Positions 8,452 to 16,736 of a stretch of DNA of 64,000 bases are shown here, one piece after another. Below the pieces are notes generated by a model. That model made no database searches. It saw only the letters and a program-made list of their open reading frames with translations, and was not told the DNA's origin. Source of the DNA: Neobacillus sp. PS3-40 (GTDB lineage: Bacteria; Bacillota; Bacilli; Bacillales; Cytobacillaceae); the NCBI RefSeq assembly GCF_030915485.1, contig NZ_CP133266.1:1550001-1614000 (forward strand), given 5' to 3'. Position numbers and translations under genes: made by a program. Positions within the stretch are counted from its first letter, which is position 1. Each line of letters starts with the position of its first letter.

Positions 8452-9462
8452 TTATACCCCCTCGATTTGTTGTGTAGCAGCAGTTTCTGCTAAAACTACT
8501 TCCTTTTCTTGATCCAAAAGATTTACTTGTTTCATTGCACTCTCTAATTTAACGTCTACAACACTCGCATCATCAATGTGTTTAAGAATTACTTCATTCA
8601 CTTCATCAAAAAGGGATTTCGTATCACTTATCTCACTCATAACATTTTGTGAATACGCTTTCTGCTCTTCGATCTTTTCAATAACATCATTTACCTCTGT
8701 CTGAACATTGTTAATGACACCAGATATATAATCAATTTTCAAAGATGTATCTGCGCTCAAATTTATGCCGCTTTTAACAAGCTCTGTACTAGTTGTAGTA
8801 GATTGCAGTGTTTCTTGAATATCATTTTGAATATTCTTCGTTAATTCACTGATACTATTTGTGCTAACAGCCGTATTTTCAGCTAATTTGCGTACCTCCT
8901 CAGCAACAACAGCAAAACCCTTGCCCTGTTCGCCAGCTCTTGCTGCTTCGATTGATGCATTTAATGCTAAAAGATTAGTCTGATCGGCAATCTCTTTAAT
9001 AACCCTAACAATAAGTTCGATTTCCTTCGATCGTTCATTTAATTGATTCATTTTATTAAACGTTTCTTCAAGCTGCTTGCCTAGTTGTAAAATAAGTTGC
9101 TCTACCATGCCGACAGACTTTCTACCCTCTTCTGACTTTAAAACCATATCCTCTGCCGACTCAATCAAATTTTCCCCTTTAACAGAAAGAATTTTTGAAT
9201 TATCAAAAGAATATTCACTTAGATTATTAACATTGTCGAAACGTCCCTTTATTTTCTCTACTAAATCTCCCATTACATGGTGTTGACTGTTCACCAATTC
9301 GTGCTGGTCAATCGTCTTAGTCAATTCGAAATTAAAGGACTCGATAAATTTCTCGAAGAATTCCCCTTTTTCTTGCATTTCCCCAAGGACCAAATCAAGC
9401 TTATTTCTTAGTTCTTTATTTTCTTGTTGTAAACCTTGATACTTTGTTCTATTTATAAACAT
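8452..9462 (-). CDS. soluble (cytoplasmic) chemoreceptor-like protein
   Basis: A 336-residue methyl-accepting-type signalling protein with no membrane segment. The N-terminal 70 residues look like coiled coil ([21 protein letters not shown]). The signalling tip [20 protein letters not shown] and the following helix [14 protein letters not shown] are intact. No recognisable sensor domain is present, so it may sense an internal cue or act with a partner. It is the first gene of a two-gene operon with cheV. Confidence 0.9.
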   Translation of the reverse strand: MFINRTKYQGLQQENKELRNKLDLVLGEMQEKGEFFEKFIESFNFELTKTIDQHELVNSQHHVMGDLVEKIKGRFDNVNNLSEYSFDNSKILSVKGENLIESAEDMVLKSEEGRKSVGMVEQLILQLGKQLEETFNKMNQLNERSKEIELIVRVIKEIADQTNLLALNASIEAARAGEQGKGFAVVAEEVRKLAENTAVSTNSISELTKNIQNDIQETLQSTTTSTELVKSGINLSADTSLKIDYISGVINNVQTEVNDVIEKIEEQKAYSQNVMSEISDTKSLFDEVNEVILKHIDDASVVDVKLESAMKQVNLLDQEKEVVLAETAATQQIEGV

Positions 9463-9533
9463 GCTAAATCCCCCAGTGGTAGTTTATTCCTCATATTTCA
9501 CCAAAATGTTACAATTTTCTACTCTCAAAGTCT

Positions 9534-9562
9534 ATTATAATGCACAGTAAAAATATTATTAA
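9534..9562 (-). promoter_or_regulatory. candidate SigA promoter of the soluble receptor-cheV operon
   Basis: On the minus strand TTAATA (9557-9562), 17 bp and TATAAT (9534-9539) form a plausible vegetative promoter about 70 nt before the start codon. The -10 is perfect and the -35 is 4 of 6. A SigD motility promoter (TAAA-N15-GCCGATAT) was looked for and not seen. Confidence 0.35.
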
Positions 9563-9683
9563 GCTATTACTTGAAATAAACGATTATTTATTTTTTAAAG
9601 GGAAATGAATTAATCTTGTCCAAATTTGAAAATTAACTTCCTTATTATTTTATAAAGGGTTTAATTAATGGTTCAATATACGT

Positions 9684-9712
9684 TTGAATAATCTGTTACT
9701 TCCTATTATAAT
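9684..9712 (+). promoter_or_regulatory. SigA promoter of the ykuE-like gene
   Basis: TTGAAT (9684-9689), a 17-bp spacer and a perfect TATAAT (9707-9712), about 100 nt before the start at 9812. The 349-nt gap between the divergent genes otherwise holds only AT-rich sequence. Confidence 0.55.
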
Positions 9713-9811
9713 TTTCATTAAAAGGAACATTCTCTAAATTTTGGATATTTTTTAAAGGAAAGTTCCAGGAATTTTAAGGATAAATTTGCATCCTATTGAA
9801 AGGGACAACTA

Positions 9812-10681
9812 ATGACAGAGTCTGAACAGAAATGGAATCTGATGAATCGTCGTTCATTTTTAAAAAAATCAGGAAAAGCATTCCTAGGATTGATAGCATC
9901 TGGAACGATGATGGGAACCTACTCTTATAAAATAGAACGATTTTGGTATCAAATCAAAGAGGTACGTCTAATAGTAAAAAATCTTCCCCAAGTTTTTGAA
10001 GGATGGAAAATCGTTCAGTTCAGTGATGTTCATTTAGGATTCCATTATGGAATTGACGATTTTAAAAAGGTTGTAAAGATGATTAATAAATTGAAGCCCG
10101 ACATAATTTTCTTTACAGGGGATCTAATACAGCTCGGAAATAAGCAACCAGAACTTGCTATTCCATTACTCAAGGAATTAAATGCACTCTGTGGAGGAAA
10201 ATGGGCTGTTATCGGTAACCATGATTTTTATACAAAGAATGATGTAATCAAGGTATTCCAAAGTGCAGACTTTAAGGTGTTGGATAATAGCCACGATTAT
10301 ATCGAGCATAGCCAACAACGTCTTTATATTGCAGGAATCGACGATGTAATGTACGGAGACCCAGATATAGGAAAAGCTGTTGAGGGGGTACCGGACGATA
10401 GTTGTATGATGTTGCTTGCACATGAACCTGATATTGCTGATGAAAGCAGCAAGTATCCGATTGCCACACAATTTTCTGGGCACTCACACGGGGGACAAGT
10501 ACGGATTCCTTTCCTCGGGCCTATTATTAGACAGGATTTTGAGAAAAAATATGTAGAGGGATATTATCAGGTTGGGGAAAGTAAAATGGGATTATATGTG
10601 AACCGAGGGATTGGGACAACAGATTTACCTGTTCGTTTTTTTTGCCGGCCGGAGGTAACGGTGTTTCAGTTTGGCCTTTAA
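9812..10681 (+). CDS. Tat-exported metallophosphoesterase, YkuE-like
   Basis: A 289-residue calcineurin-type phosphoesterase. The N-terminus carries a twin-arginine signal (NRRSFLKK, Arg13-Arg14, followed by a hydrophobic stretch), as in Bacillus subtilis YkuE, a known Tat substrate that acts at the cell wall. The metal-binding motifs are all present in order: FSDVHLG, FTGDLIQLG, VIGNHDFY, LLAHEPDI and FSGHSHGGQ. The ATG at 9812 follows GAAAGGGAC; the in-frame ATG at 9842 has no ribosome site. It is a single gene. The substrate is unknown. Confidence 0.9.
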   Translation: MTESEQKWNLMNRRSFLKKSGKAFLGLIASGTMMGTYSYKIERFWYQIKEVRLIVKNLPQVFEGWKIVQFSDVHLGFHYGIDDFKKVVKMINKLKPDIIFFTGDLIQLGNKQPELAIPLLKELNALCGGKWAVIGNHDFYTKNDVIKVFQSADFKVLDNSHDYIEHSQQRLYIAGIDDVMYGDPDIGKAVEGVPDDSCMMLLAHEPDIADESSKYPIATQFSGHSHGGQVRIPFLGPIIRQDFEKKYVEGYYQVGESKMGLYVNRGIGTTDLPVRFFCRPEVTVFQFGL

Positions 10682-10753
10682 AATAAATGACTCTGCAGAT
10701 GTATATAAAATTAATAAAGAGCTACTTTTGAATGGTTCGATCTTATAAAAGTG

Positions 10754-10785
10754 AGCCCCGTGATTTCTCAATCATAGGGCTTTTA
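10754..10785 (+). terminator. intrinsic terminator after the ykuE-like gene
   Basis: An imperfect stem AGCCCCGTGATT / AATCATAGGGCT with a 4-nt loop is followed by TTTT. The rest of the 402-nt gap to 11083 is AT-rich. A 66-codon plus-strand frame at 10891-11091 has no family resemblance or ribosome site and was not called. Confidence 0.6.
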
Positions 10786-11083
10786 TATATGGTTTTGTCA
10801 ATGCGTTTGGGATTTTTAGTTGATTTCCAAATGAAGGTCTTTTTGATAATGTAAAAACAGCTTTCAAAAGATCACTCAGTATAGGGTACGTTGTACATCT
10901 TTTCAGTTTTCTCTTTTAATATTAATAATTTTTTAGCAACTACTCTACCTTTCATCAAGCTAGAAGTTTCTATATACTTCCATGCACGGAATGAAATTAA
11001 TAAGGATACAATCGTTGTAATAATTCCTATTTCCTATAAAAGACCGGATTTTATTCTCCAAAATTCCCTACTACCTTTTTTAA

Positions 11084-11815
11084 CTAATTAGCCTGAGACC
11101 ATCGATTTAATTCTTTAAAAGTTCCCAAATCTCTATAATAACTATTTTCACAAGTAAAAGAATAAACCTTATTTTTTTCAATTAATGGAAATAAAGCATC
11201 TGATAAATATAGTTCTTTAGCCCCTTCTCTAGGTTTATTTGTTGAACAAAACTTATTTAAAATCTCAGAGAAAATGGGATTCCAGACCATCATCCCCCAC
11301 ATATATTCTAAATTTGTTTCTTTTGGTTTTTCAATCACGTTTGTAATTAAATCACCATTAAAATCCACAACAGATACACTAGTTGGATTATCAGTTTTAA
11401 AACAGCCTAAAGTAACATCTGAATTATGATTTCTATTGTGGTATTCTATTGCTTGTTTTAAAAAATTACTTGGTTCAATTATAGTATCAGGCATTGCGAA
11501 AATAACTTTTTTATCTTTAATTAGGTGATAAGCCTCATTTAGGGATTCAGGTAAACTTTTTGCTTCAGGATGAATACATACAGTTAAATCAATTCCAAAT
11601 TGTTTTCCATTACCTAGATATTTTAATAAATCCGTTTTATTTGGATTTATTGTAATAATGATATGTTTTATCCCAGCCCTTTTCATTGCTTCAATTGTAT
11701 ACATTATAATTGGTCTGAAACTCTCATGATGGACATCTGGGAACATTTCTTTCGAGAACGGCATTCCTAACCTCGTTCCCTTACCTGCGCATGGTAATAA
11801 GCCTACTGTTTCCAT
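11084..11815 (-). CDS. sugar-phosphate nucleotidyltransferase
   Basis: A 243-residue GT-A-fold enzyme of the glucose-1-phosphate thymidylyl/uridylyltransferase family, which makes NDP-sugars. The N-terminal signature PCAGKGTRLGMPFSKEMFP contains the GxGTR nucleotide loop and the catalytic lysine region; the metal-site Asp is probably in FAMPDTIIEP. It is shorter than classical RmlA or GalU (about 290), which suggests a variant specificity. It is the last gene of the exopolysaccharide operon, after a hairpin at 11861-11908. No strong terminator was recognised after it. Confidence 0.85.
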   Translation of the reverse strand: METVGLLPCAGKGTRLGMPFSKEMFPDVHHESFRPIIMYTIEAMKRAGIKHIIITINPNKTDLLKYLGNGKQFGIDLTVCIHPEAKSLPESLNEAYHLIKDKKVIFAMPDTIIEPSNFLKQAIEYHNRNHNSDVTLGCFKTDNPTSVSVVDFNGDLITNVIEKPKETNLEYMWGMMVWNPIFSEILNKFCSTNKPREGAKELYLSDALFPLIEKNKVYSFTCENSYYRDLGTFKELNRWSQAN

Positions 11816-11860
11816 TTCTTTACCCCCTTAAAAATTTTGATTCTTTTAATATTTAAAATT

Positions 11861-11908
11861 AAAAAAGCATTGGTTGATAAAGGATAAAAATCTTCAACCC
11901 GCGCTTTT
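11861..11908 (-). terminator. terminator-like hairpin before the last operon gene
   Basis: On the minus strand AAAAGC...GGTTGA pairs with TCAACC...GCTTTT and runs into TTTTTTAATTTT. It lies between the CDP-glycerol transferase gene and the nucleotidyltransferase gene, both in the same direction, so it could limit expression of the last gene unless antitermination acts. Confidence 0.55.
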
Positions 11909-11936
11909 AATATAAATTTTCTATTAATATATTTTC

Positions 11937-13220
11937 TTAAATTGATAACTCAGAAATTTTGTTAGCAAACTTATTATTATTATTATTATTATTCGTAACA
12001 CTGTTAATAATTTTAACAATTTTAGCAGAAGCACCATTAGAATCATATATTTCTATTTCTTTAAGAAAGGCACTTAGTTCCGTTAAATACCTACTCTTAT
12101 CAAATCCTTCTATTACCTTTTGTAATTGGTCATTATTCTCAGCTAATGGATATGGCAAGGATTGAAGATTAAAGTAAAAGTTTCGTTCTTCAATATATTT
12201 CTCAATATCAGGTGCATATAAAAAGATTGGCTTTTTAGTTAAAGAAAATTCAAACATACAACTCGAATAATCAGTTAGTAAAATATCACTAACTGCTAAT
12301 AATTCATTCATATCTTCATACTCTGTTGCATTTAGTATTTTTGAGCTGTACTGTAAAGAATCTGCTTTTTCTGTTACATCTGGATGTAATCTAACTAATA
12401 CTATCCATTCTCCACCATACTTTTTCTCTAAAACCTTAATTAATCTTTCAAAGTCTACATTATATACTGCAGTATCTGAATTAGCTCTAAAAGTTGGAGC
12501 ATATAATAAAATGCTCTGTTTCCCTTTAATATTGAAGTATTTTAAAACTTTTTTTGACATTTCTTCTTGACCATTTATTAAAACTTCGCACCTCGGAGCT
12601 CCAATTTCTAGTATCTCACCATCATACCAGTACGAACGCCTATATAAATCAGTGTGAAATCTACTGTTTGATATAAGAAGATCAATCATTTTCGAGTCAT
12701 TTTTTGCCTTGGAAATGTAACTTGGAGAAAGTTGTTTTTCTATATCCTTTTCAATTTGTTTTAATGCAACGACACCATGCCATGTTTGAATATAAAATTG
12801 CATTTTTCTTTTTGGAGTATAAAAAAACTTCCTTTCATTATCTATCCAAACTTTAGCTGTTGCCAACTCGTAAAGATGCCTAATTGACCTATATTTTACA
12901 ATTCTAATAGAGTTAGGTATATTGGCCTTTCCTATAAATTCTTTCTTTAATATCCAAACAATATCAAAATCCAGCTTTTGTCTTAACATTTCTTCTGCTA
13001 TATATTTCGGATTATCTCCATATCCTTTACCATTAAAGTTTGTCAATACAACTTTATTATTTTTAATAGGTAATTTAACAAAGAGAGGAGTTAATAAAAA
13101 AGCGAAACTTTTCTTAATTTTATATTTAGGAAGTAATACAAAAATGTAAAAAATTCTTTGTAGCCTTAAGTATAGGTTTAGAAAATTATTCAAATATCGT
13201 TTTACTTTATTCGCCATCAT
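11937..13220 (-). CDS. CDP-glycerol glycerophosphotransferase family protein (distal copy)
   Basis: A TagB/TagF-type enzyme of about 427 residues that transfers glycerol phosphate from CDP-glycerol. Diagnostic segments are the QTWHGVVALKQIEKD motif, ILLYAPTFR, VRLHPDV and the acidic LLTDYSSCMFEFSL motif near the C-terminus. The start is ATG 13218-13220, or 13217, behind AAAGGAG; an upstream TTG frame has no ribosome site. Near the C-terminus is an asparagine run (TNNNNNNKF) coded by a trinucleotide repeat. A second family member lies at 24493-25692 beside tagD, so the polymer probably carries phosphoglycerol. Confidence 0.9.
   Translation of the reverse strand: MMANKVKRYLNNFLNLYLRLQRIFYIFVLLPKYKIKKSFAFLLTPLFVKLPIKNNKVVLTNFNGKGYGDNPKYIAEEMLRQKLDFDIVWILKKEFIGKANIPNSIRIVKYRSIRHLYELATAKVWIDNERKFFYTPKRKMQFYIQTWHGVVALKQIEKDIEKQLSPSYISKAKNDSKMIDLLISNSRFHTDLYRRSYWYDGEILEIGAPRCEVLINGQEEMSKKVLKYFNIKGKQSILLYAPTFRANSDTAVYNVDFERLIKVLEKKYGGEWIVLVRLHPDVTEKADSLQYSSKILNATEYEDMNELLAVSDILLTDYSSCMFEFSLTKKPIFLYAPDIEKYIEERNFYFNLQSLPYPLAENNDQLQKVIEGFDKSRYLTELSAFLKEIEIYDSNGASAKIVKIINSVTNNNNNNNKFANKISELSI
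11971..11993. repeat. TTA trinucleotide microsatellite (about 7.5 units)
   Basis: An uninterrupted TTA tract lies in the 3' part of the CDP-glycerol transferase gene and codes for consecutive Asn residues. Slippage by whole units would change only the Asn count, not the frame. Confidence 0.8.
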
Positions 13221-13313
13221 ATCAACTCCTTTATTATTTAAATTCAAACTAAAAAAAGGTTACTCACTTTATTTTGGTTATTTAATTTATTCGAAACGAA
13301 ACAAGTCTTATAA

Positions 13314-14225
13314 TTACATTTTTACTTGGCTTGCAAAATATCCAATTACAGCTTTATCCACATCTTCATCAAATTTTCTGGCGAAATATTCATTTGATTT
13401 CCTAATAATATCTATATGTTCAATTTTTAACGTAATAGGGTTATTACGCCCCTTTAAAGTTTCTGAGAATTTTATATACATTAAATTATCATTGACAACA
13501 TTTGCTTTAAATTTGGAATTCATTATTAGCGTTTGAAAGAAAAATTCATCAGGAACCAGACTGTTTTTAAATACCTCATAATACCATTTATTTTCATCCA
13601 AAAATCTTATAACATAGCGAGCTACCACTAATGGAATGCAAAACCAATTAGAACCATTATAGATTGAAAAACCTTCTGGTAGTTGATTCCCATTCGGCAA
13701 TATATTCCAACCGAACCCATATAACATAGCGATGCACCGTCTTAAAACCCTGTATGGATGAAATGGATTATTGTATAGACTTCTCATCGCTTTTGGCCAA
13801 CTTACATTTACAAAGGCCGCATGTGGTTCATGCCTGTCAACCCGATAGGCATTCATAAATATTTTATTTTTATTATGTAAAAGAAAATCTTTAAATCCAT
13901 TTTTCACTAATAGATCTTGCCCACTTCTAAAACAAATAAAATCGTAATCCTTACCCGTTGCAATTACTTCTTTCATTAATAGAATTGTAGCATCAACCTG
14001 TGTTATATCTCCCCATTTTACATCTATGCTTTCATGTAAAATTTTTACATTAGGATGAGCTACTATTTTAGGATACATTTCAGCATAACTTTTTTTATCA
14101 ATATGGATATATATATCTGAATGCTCTTCTGAAACAATCTGTTTAATAAACTTATTTACTTGACTTGGATTTTTATGAATTTGTAGAATATAAGCCGTAC
14201 GTAGAACATTGGAATTTGAATTCAT
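13314..14225 (-). CDS. beta-1,6-GlcNAc-transferase-like (Core-2/I-branching family) glycosyltransferase
   Basis: A 303-residue protein of the Core-2/I-branching (GT14) superfamily, unusual in bacteria but seen in capsule clusters. Typical features are the start TAYILQIHKNPSQVNKFI, the IYIHIDKKS segment, VKWGDITQVDATILLM, ICFRSGQDLLVKN, and the GSNWFCIPLVVARYVI and LVPDEFFFQTLIMNS motifs near the active site. The ATG at 14223-14225 has AAGGAG upstream; the longer in-frame extension has no ribosome site. It probably adds a branching sugar to the exopolysaccharide. Confidence 0.85.
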   Translation of the reverse strand: MNSNSNVLRTAYILQIHKNPSQVNKFIKQIVSEEHSDIYIHIDKKSYAEMYPKIVAHPNVKILHESIDVKWGDITQVDATILLMKEVIATGKDYDFICFRSGQDLLVKNGFKDFLLHNKNKIFMNAYRVDRHEPHAAFVNVSWPKAMRSLYNNPFHPYRVLRRCIAMLYGFGWNILPNGNQLPEGFSIYNGSNWFCIPLVVARYVIRFLDENKWYYEVFKNSLVPDEFFFQTLIMNSKFKANVVNDNLMYIKFSETLKGRNNPITLKIEHIDIIRKSNEYFARKFDEDVDKAVIGYFASQVKM

Positions 14226-14284
14226 TTTGAATTCTCTCCTTTTCCTTTTTATAGTTTTAAAAACGATAGAGTCTTTTATACAGA

Positions 14285-14360
14285 ATAAAAAAAAAGACAT
14301 CATACCCCTTTTGAAATTCAGGGGTTTTAAGCCTAATTTCAATATAAGAGAAAATGTCTT
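14285..14360 (-). terminator. structured, terminator-like hairpin after the ROK pseudogene
   Basis: On the minus strand an outer stem AAGACAT / ATGTCTT (14354-14360 with 14294-14300) encloses a smaller stem ACCCCT / AGGGGT and runs straight into nine T residues (14285-14293). It lies 60 nt before the start of the Core-2 glycosyltransferase gene. Function is inferred; it could also be a structured leader. Confidence 0.45.
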
Positions 14361-14461
14361 ATCTCATAGTATTTTTATATTCTTAATTTACTATATTCAT
14401 TTTAGGTATATACCATTGAAATCTTTTAGATCCCTAATTTGTGCAAATTGTAACATTCACA

Positions 14462-15363
14462 CTAATTATTAGATTTTTCTTGTTGTAAATAGTGGTATAA
14501 CGCTCCAATTAGATTAGAATCATTTCCGTATTTACACTTTTCTACGGAAATATTCAGCCTTTTTTCATCAATTTGAGTTTTTCATTAATCCGTTCAATTA
14601 AGTCATGACGCTCACTAATGGCACCACCAATTAAAATTTTCTCAGGATCAATAACATATTGGATATTAAAAATACCTACCGCTAAACGTTTGAGAAACTT
14701 TTCTATTTCATCTTTAACTTTTTCATCCCCATTATCTTCCATTTCAAAAACTTTCTTTCCATCTAATGTCCATTCTGCCTTTCTTTTACGCTTTGCAACT
14801 TGACTAACTAATCCAGCGGTTGCGGCAAGAGAATTCCAATTTTCACCTATTTGCTGATCTAAATAATTCTCCATTATCATATCACCAAACTCACCACCAT
14901 GAAGGTTTTTCCCATGGTGTATCTTTCTATCTAAAACTATTGCTCCTCCAACACCTGAGCCTAAAACAATACATACATAATCCTTAACATCCTTTGCTGC
15001 TCCAATCCAGCCTTCAGCTAATCCCGCACAATTGCCATCGTTCTCCAATTCAACCCGGAGTTTTGTTTTATCTTGTAAAAGCTTTTTTATGTTTGGCCCA
15101 TGAATATAAGGAATGGCACTTCCTCCCCCAATGCAACCTTCTTTTACGTCTACTGCACCTGGCATGCTAAGCGCAATTCCAGAGAGGAAATAATTGTTCT
15201 GAAAATCCTTTACAATCGTGTTAATTGTTTCAATAAATATTTCTATGCTATACTTCGGTGTTATAATTGAATCCTTCTTTATAAATTCTCCATACTCATT
15301 CATTAAAGCAAATTTAATAGATGAACCTCCAACATCAAAAATTGCAAATTGCCTAATTTTAAT
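14462..15363 (-). pseudogene. ROK-family sugar kinase, frameshifted and lacking a normal start
   Basis: ROK kinases phosphorylate glucose or amino sugars. The body of the protein is clear: FDVGGSSIKFA nucleotide loop near the start, ELENDGNCAGLAEGW with the catalytic Asp, GSGVGGAIV and HGGEFGD. Two lesions are visible. First, the frame has no ATG, GTG or TTG upstream of the FDVGG motif; behind AAGGAG it begins with ATT codons (15363 or 15357). Second, after LKLMKK the frame ends early at 14554, but the neighbouring frame continues LNISVEKCKYGNDSNLIGAL to a stop at 14462-14464, so one base seems lost from an A run. A sequencing error in the A run is possible. It lies inside the exopolysaccharide operon. 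Confidence 0.75.
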
Positions 15364-15466
15364 GCACTCCTTTATTCTAAATCCTCACCATTCAGATTAA
15401 ACACAAAAATTACTCCATAAATTTGAAAAACCCAAAAAAGCAATAAACTATTATAATAAACAGGAT

Positions 15467-16648
15467 TTACCTTATTCCTCTTTTTTTCTTTATTGCATTA
15501 TTATCAGTTTCTATTATCTTTAATTTAGGGAGTTTTTTTAGTAATCTAAAATCTGTAATATTATTGTTAGTTAAATTTAGTTTTTCTAAATTTAAAAAAT
15601 ATTGAATTCCATCTAAATTAGTAATGTTGTTATTACTTAAATCTAATTCTTTAATACCACTTAATTCCTTTATTGAAATCCATTTTTCAAGCGGATTTGA
15701 AATTACTTTCCGCACCGATTTTTCAAAATTGCTATCAATGAAAGTGGCTACTCCTGCAATTTCAGAAGTAGTATAAAATTCGAAATCATTTGATTTTGCT
15801 TCATCAATAATCCTTTGAATTGTTTTTGGGGTAGTTCTCCATGTTCCAGATTTAATTGCCTCCTTTCCCCACCCGAAATTTTCCCAATTAACTTCTTCTG
15901 GTAATATTGAATGGCACGTTATAATTAAATTTTTCCCTGTCTTTTTAGCTATTTTCATTATTTTTTTTACATAATAGAGATTAGATGAATAATAGACATC
16001 CAAACAAATAGATGGAGCAAATCCACTAAAGTTAAATGGGGTTAAATTATCTTCATTCATATGCCCCCTAACAATTTTAAAATAGTTCGGAACTAATTCC
16101 TTTATGATATCCTTATTGTAGATAAAATGAGGAAACGCAAAGGAAACTGGTTTTTTAAACTTTTCCTTAGTCATTGAATGTGATTGTTTTTCCATCCAAT
16201 TAAATAAAGAACGTATTTCATCATAAATCCACTTTTCTAATCCAAATTCTTGAGTATACTCTACAGCTTTTTTATGCTTAAGACCATGATGTGCAATTTC
16301 ATGTCCTTGTGATTGTAATTCTAATAGTCTATCAATTTCATTTTGGGTGTGTTCTCTTTTACCTTCAAAGTGATGAATTGCATTAATATTAAACGTTACT
16401 TTCACATCATAATATCCAAACATTTCTTTTCCATACTTAATCCAGTCATTGATCCTATAACTATCATCAAAGGAGAACACGATTCCTGGTTTATTTAAAT
16501 AGGGAATCAATTTTTCTTGTGTTAGATGGTTAGACTTTTCAACATGTTTCTTCATCTCTCTATAAAGATTTCCCCAGTATCGCCAATTGTAATAAACTTT
16601 TGTTAAAGGGTTAATTAATTGTAAAATCCTATTTTTTATTAAATTCAT
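15467..16648 (-). CDS. polysaccharide deacetylase fused to C-terminal leucine-rich repeats
   Basis: A 393-residue protein. Residues about 55-300 form a NodB/CE4-type deacetylase domain with FSFDDSYR (catalytic and metal Asp) and HEIAHHGLKH (metal histidines); such enzymes remove N-acetyl groups from polysaccharides. Residues about 330-385 hold two clear 22-residue leucine-rich repeats of the internalin/SDS22 type (IKELDLSNNNITNLDGI, LEKLNLTNNNITDFRLL) and the start of a third. No signal peptide or membrane segment is evident. The start ATG follows GTGAGG at 10 nt. It lies in the operon between the flippase and the ROK pseudogene. B. subtilis eps has no such gene. Confidence 0.85.
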   Translation of the reverse strand: MNLIKNRILQLINPLTKVYYNWRYWGNLYREMKKHVEKSNHLTQEKLIPYLNKPGIVFSFDDSYRINDWIKYGKEMFGYYDVKVTFNINAIHHFEGKREHTQNEIDRLLELQSQGHEIAHHGLKHKKAVEYTQEFGLEKWIYDEIRSLFNWMEKQSHSMTKEKFKKPVSFAFPHFIYNKDIIKELVPNYFKIVRGHMNEDNLTPFNFSGFAPSICLDVYYSSNLYYVKKIMKIAKKTGKNLIITCHSILPEEVNWENFGWGKEAIKSGTWRTTPKTIQRIIDEAKSNDFEFYTTSEIAGVATFIDSNFEKSVRKVISNPLEKWISIKELSGIKELDLSNNNITNLDGIQYFLNLEKLNLTNNNITDFRLLKKLPKLKIIETDNNAIKKKRGIR

Positions 16649-16691
16649 CTTTATATAACCTCACAATTTTTAGTAAGTTTCCTATGAAATA

Positions 16692-16718
16692 AAAAATAGA
16701 TTGACTTAAATAAGTCAA
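16692..16718 (-). terminator. terminator-like hairpin after the flippase gene
   Basis: On the minus strand TTGACTT-ATTT-AAGTCAA is a perfect 7-bp stem followed by TCTATTTTTTATTT. It lies 19 nt after the flippase stop and before the deacetylase gene in the same operon. The stem is AT-rich, so it is likely weak. Confidence 0.45.
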
Positions 16719-16736
16719 CCTAATACAACCCATTAC

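Noticed and set aside
10891-11091. 66-codon plus-strand open frame between ykuE-like and nucleotidyltransferase genes
   Set aside because: No ribosome site, no family resemblance, low-complexity AT-rich composition, and it overlaps the end of the convergent gene.
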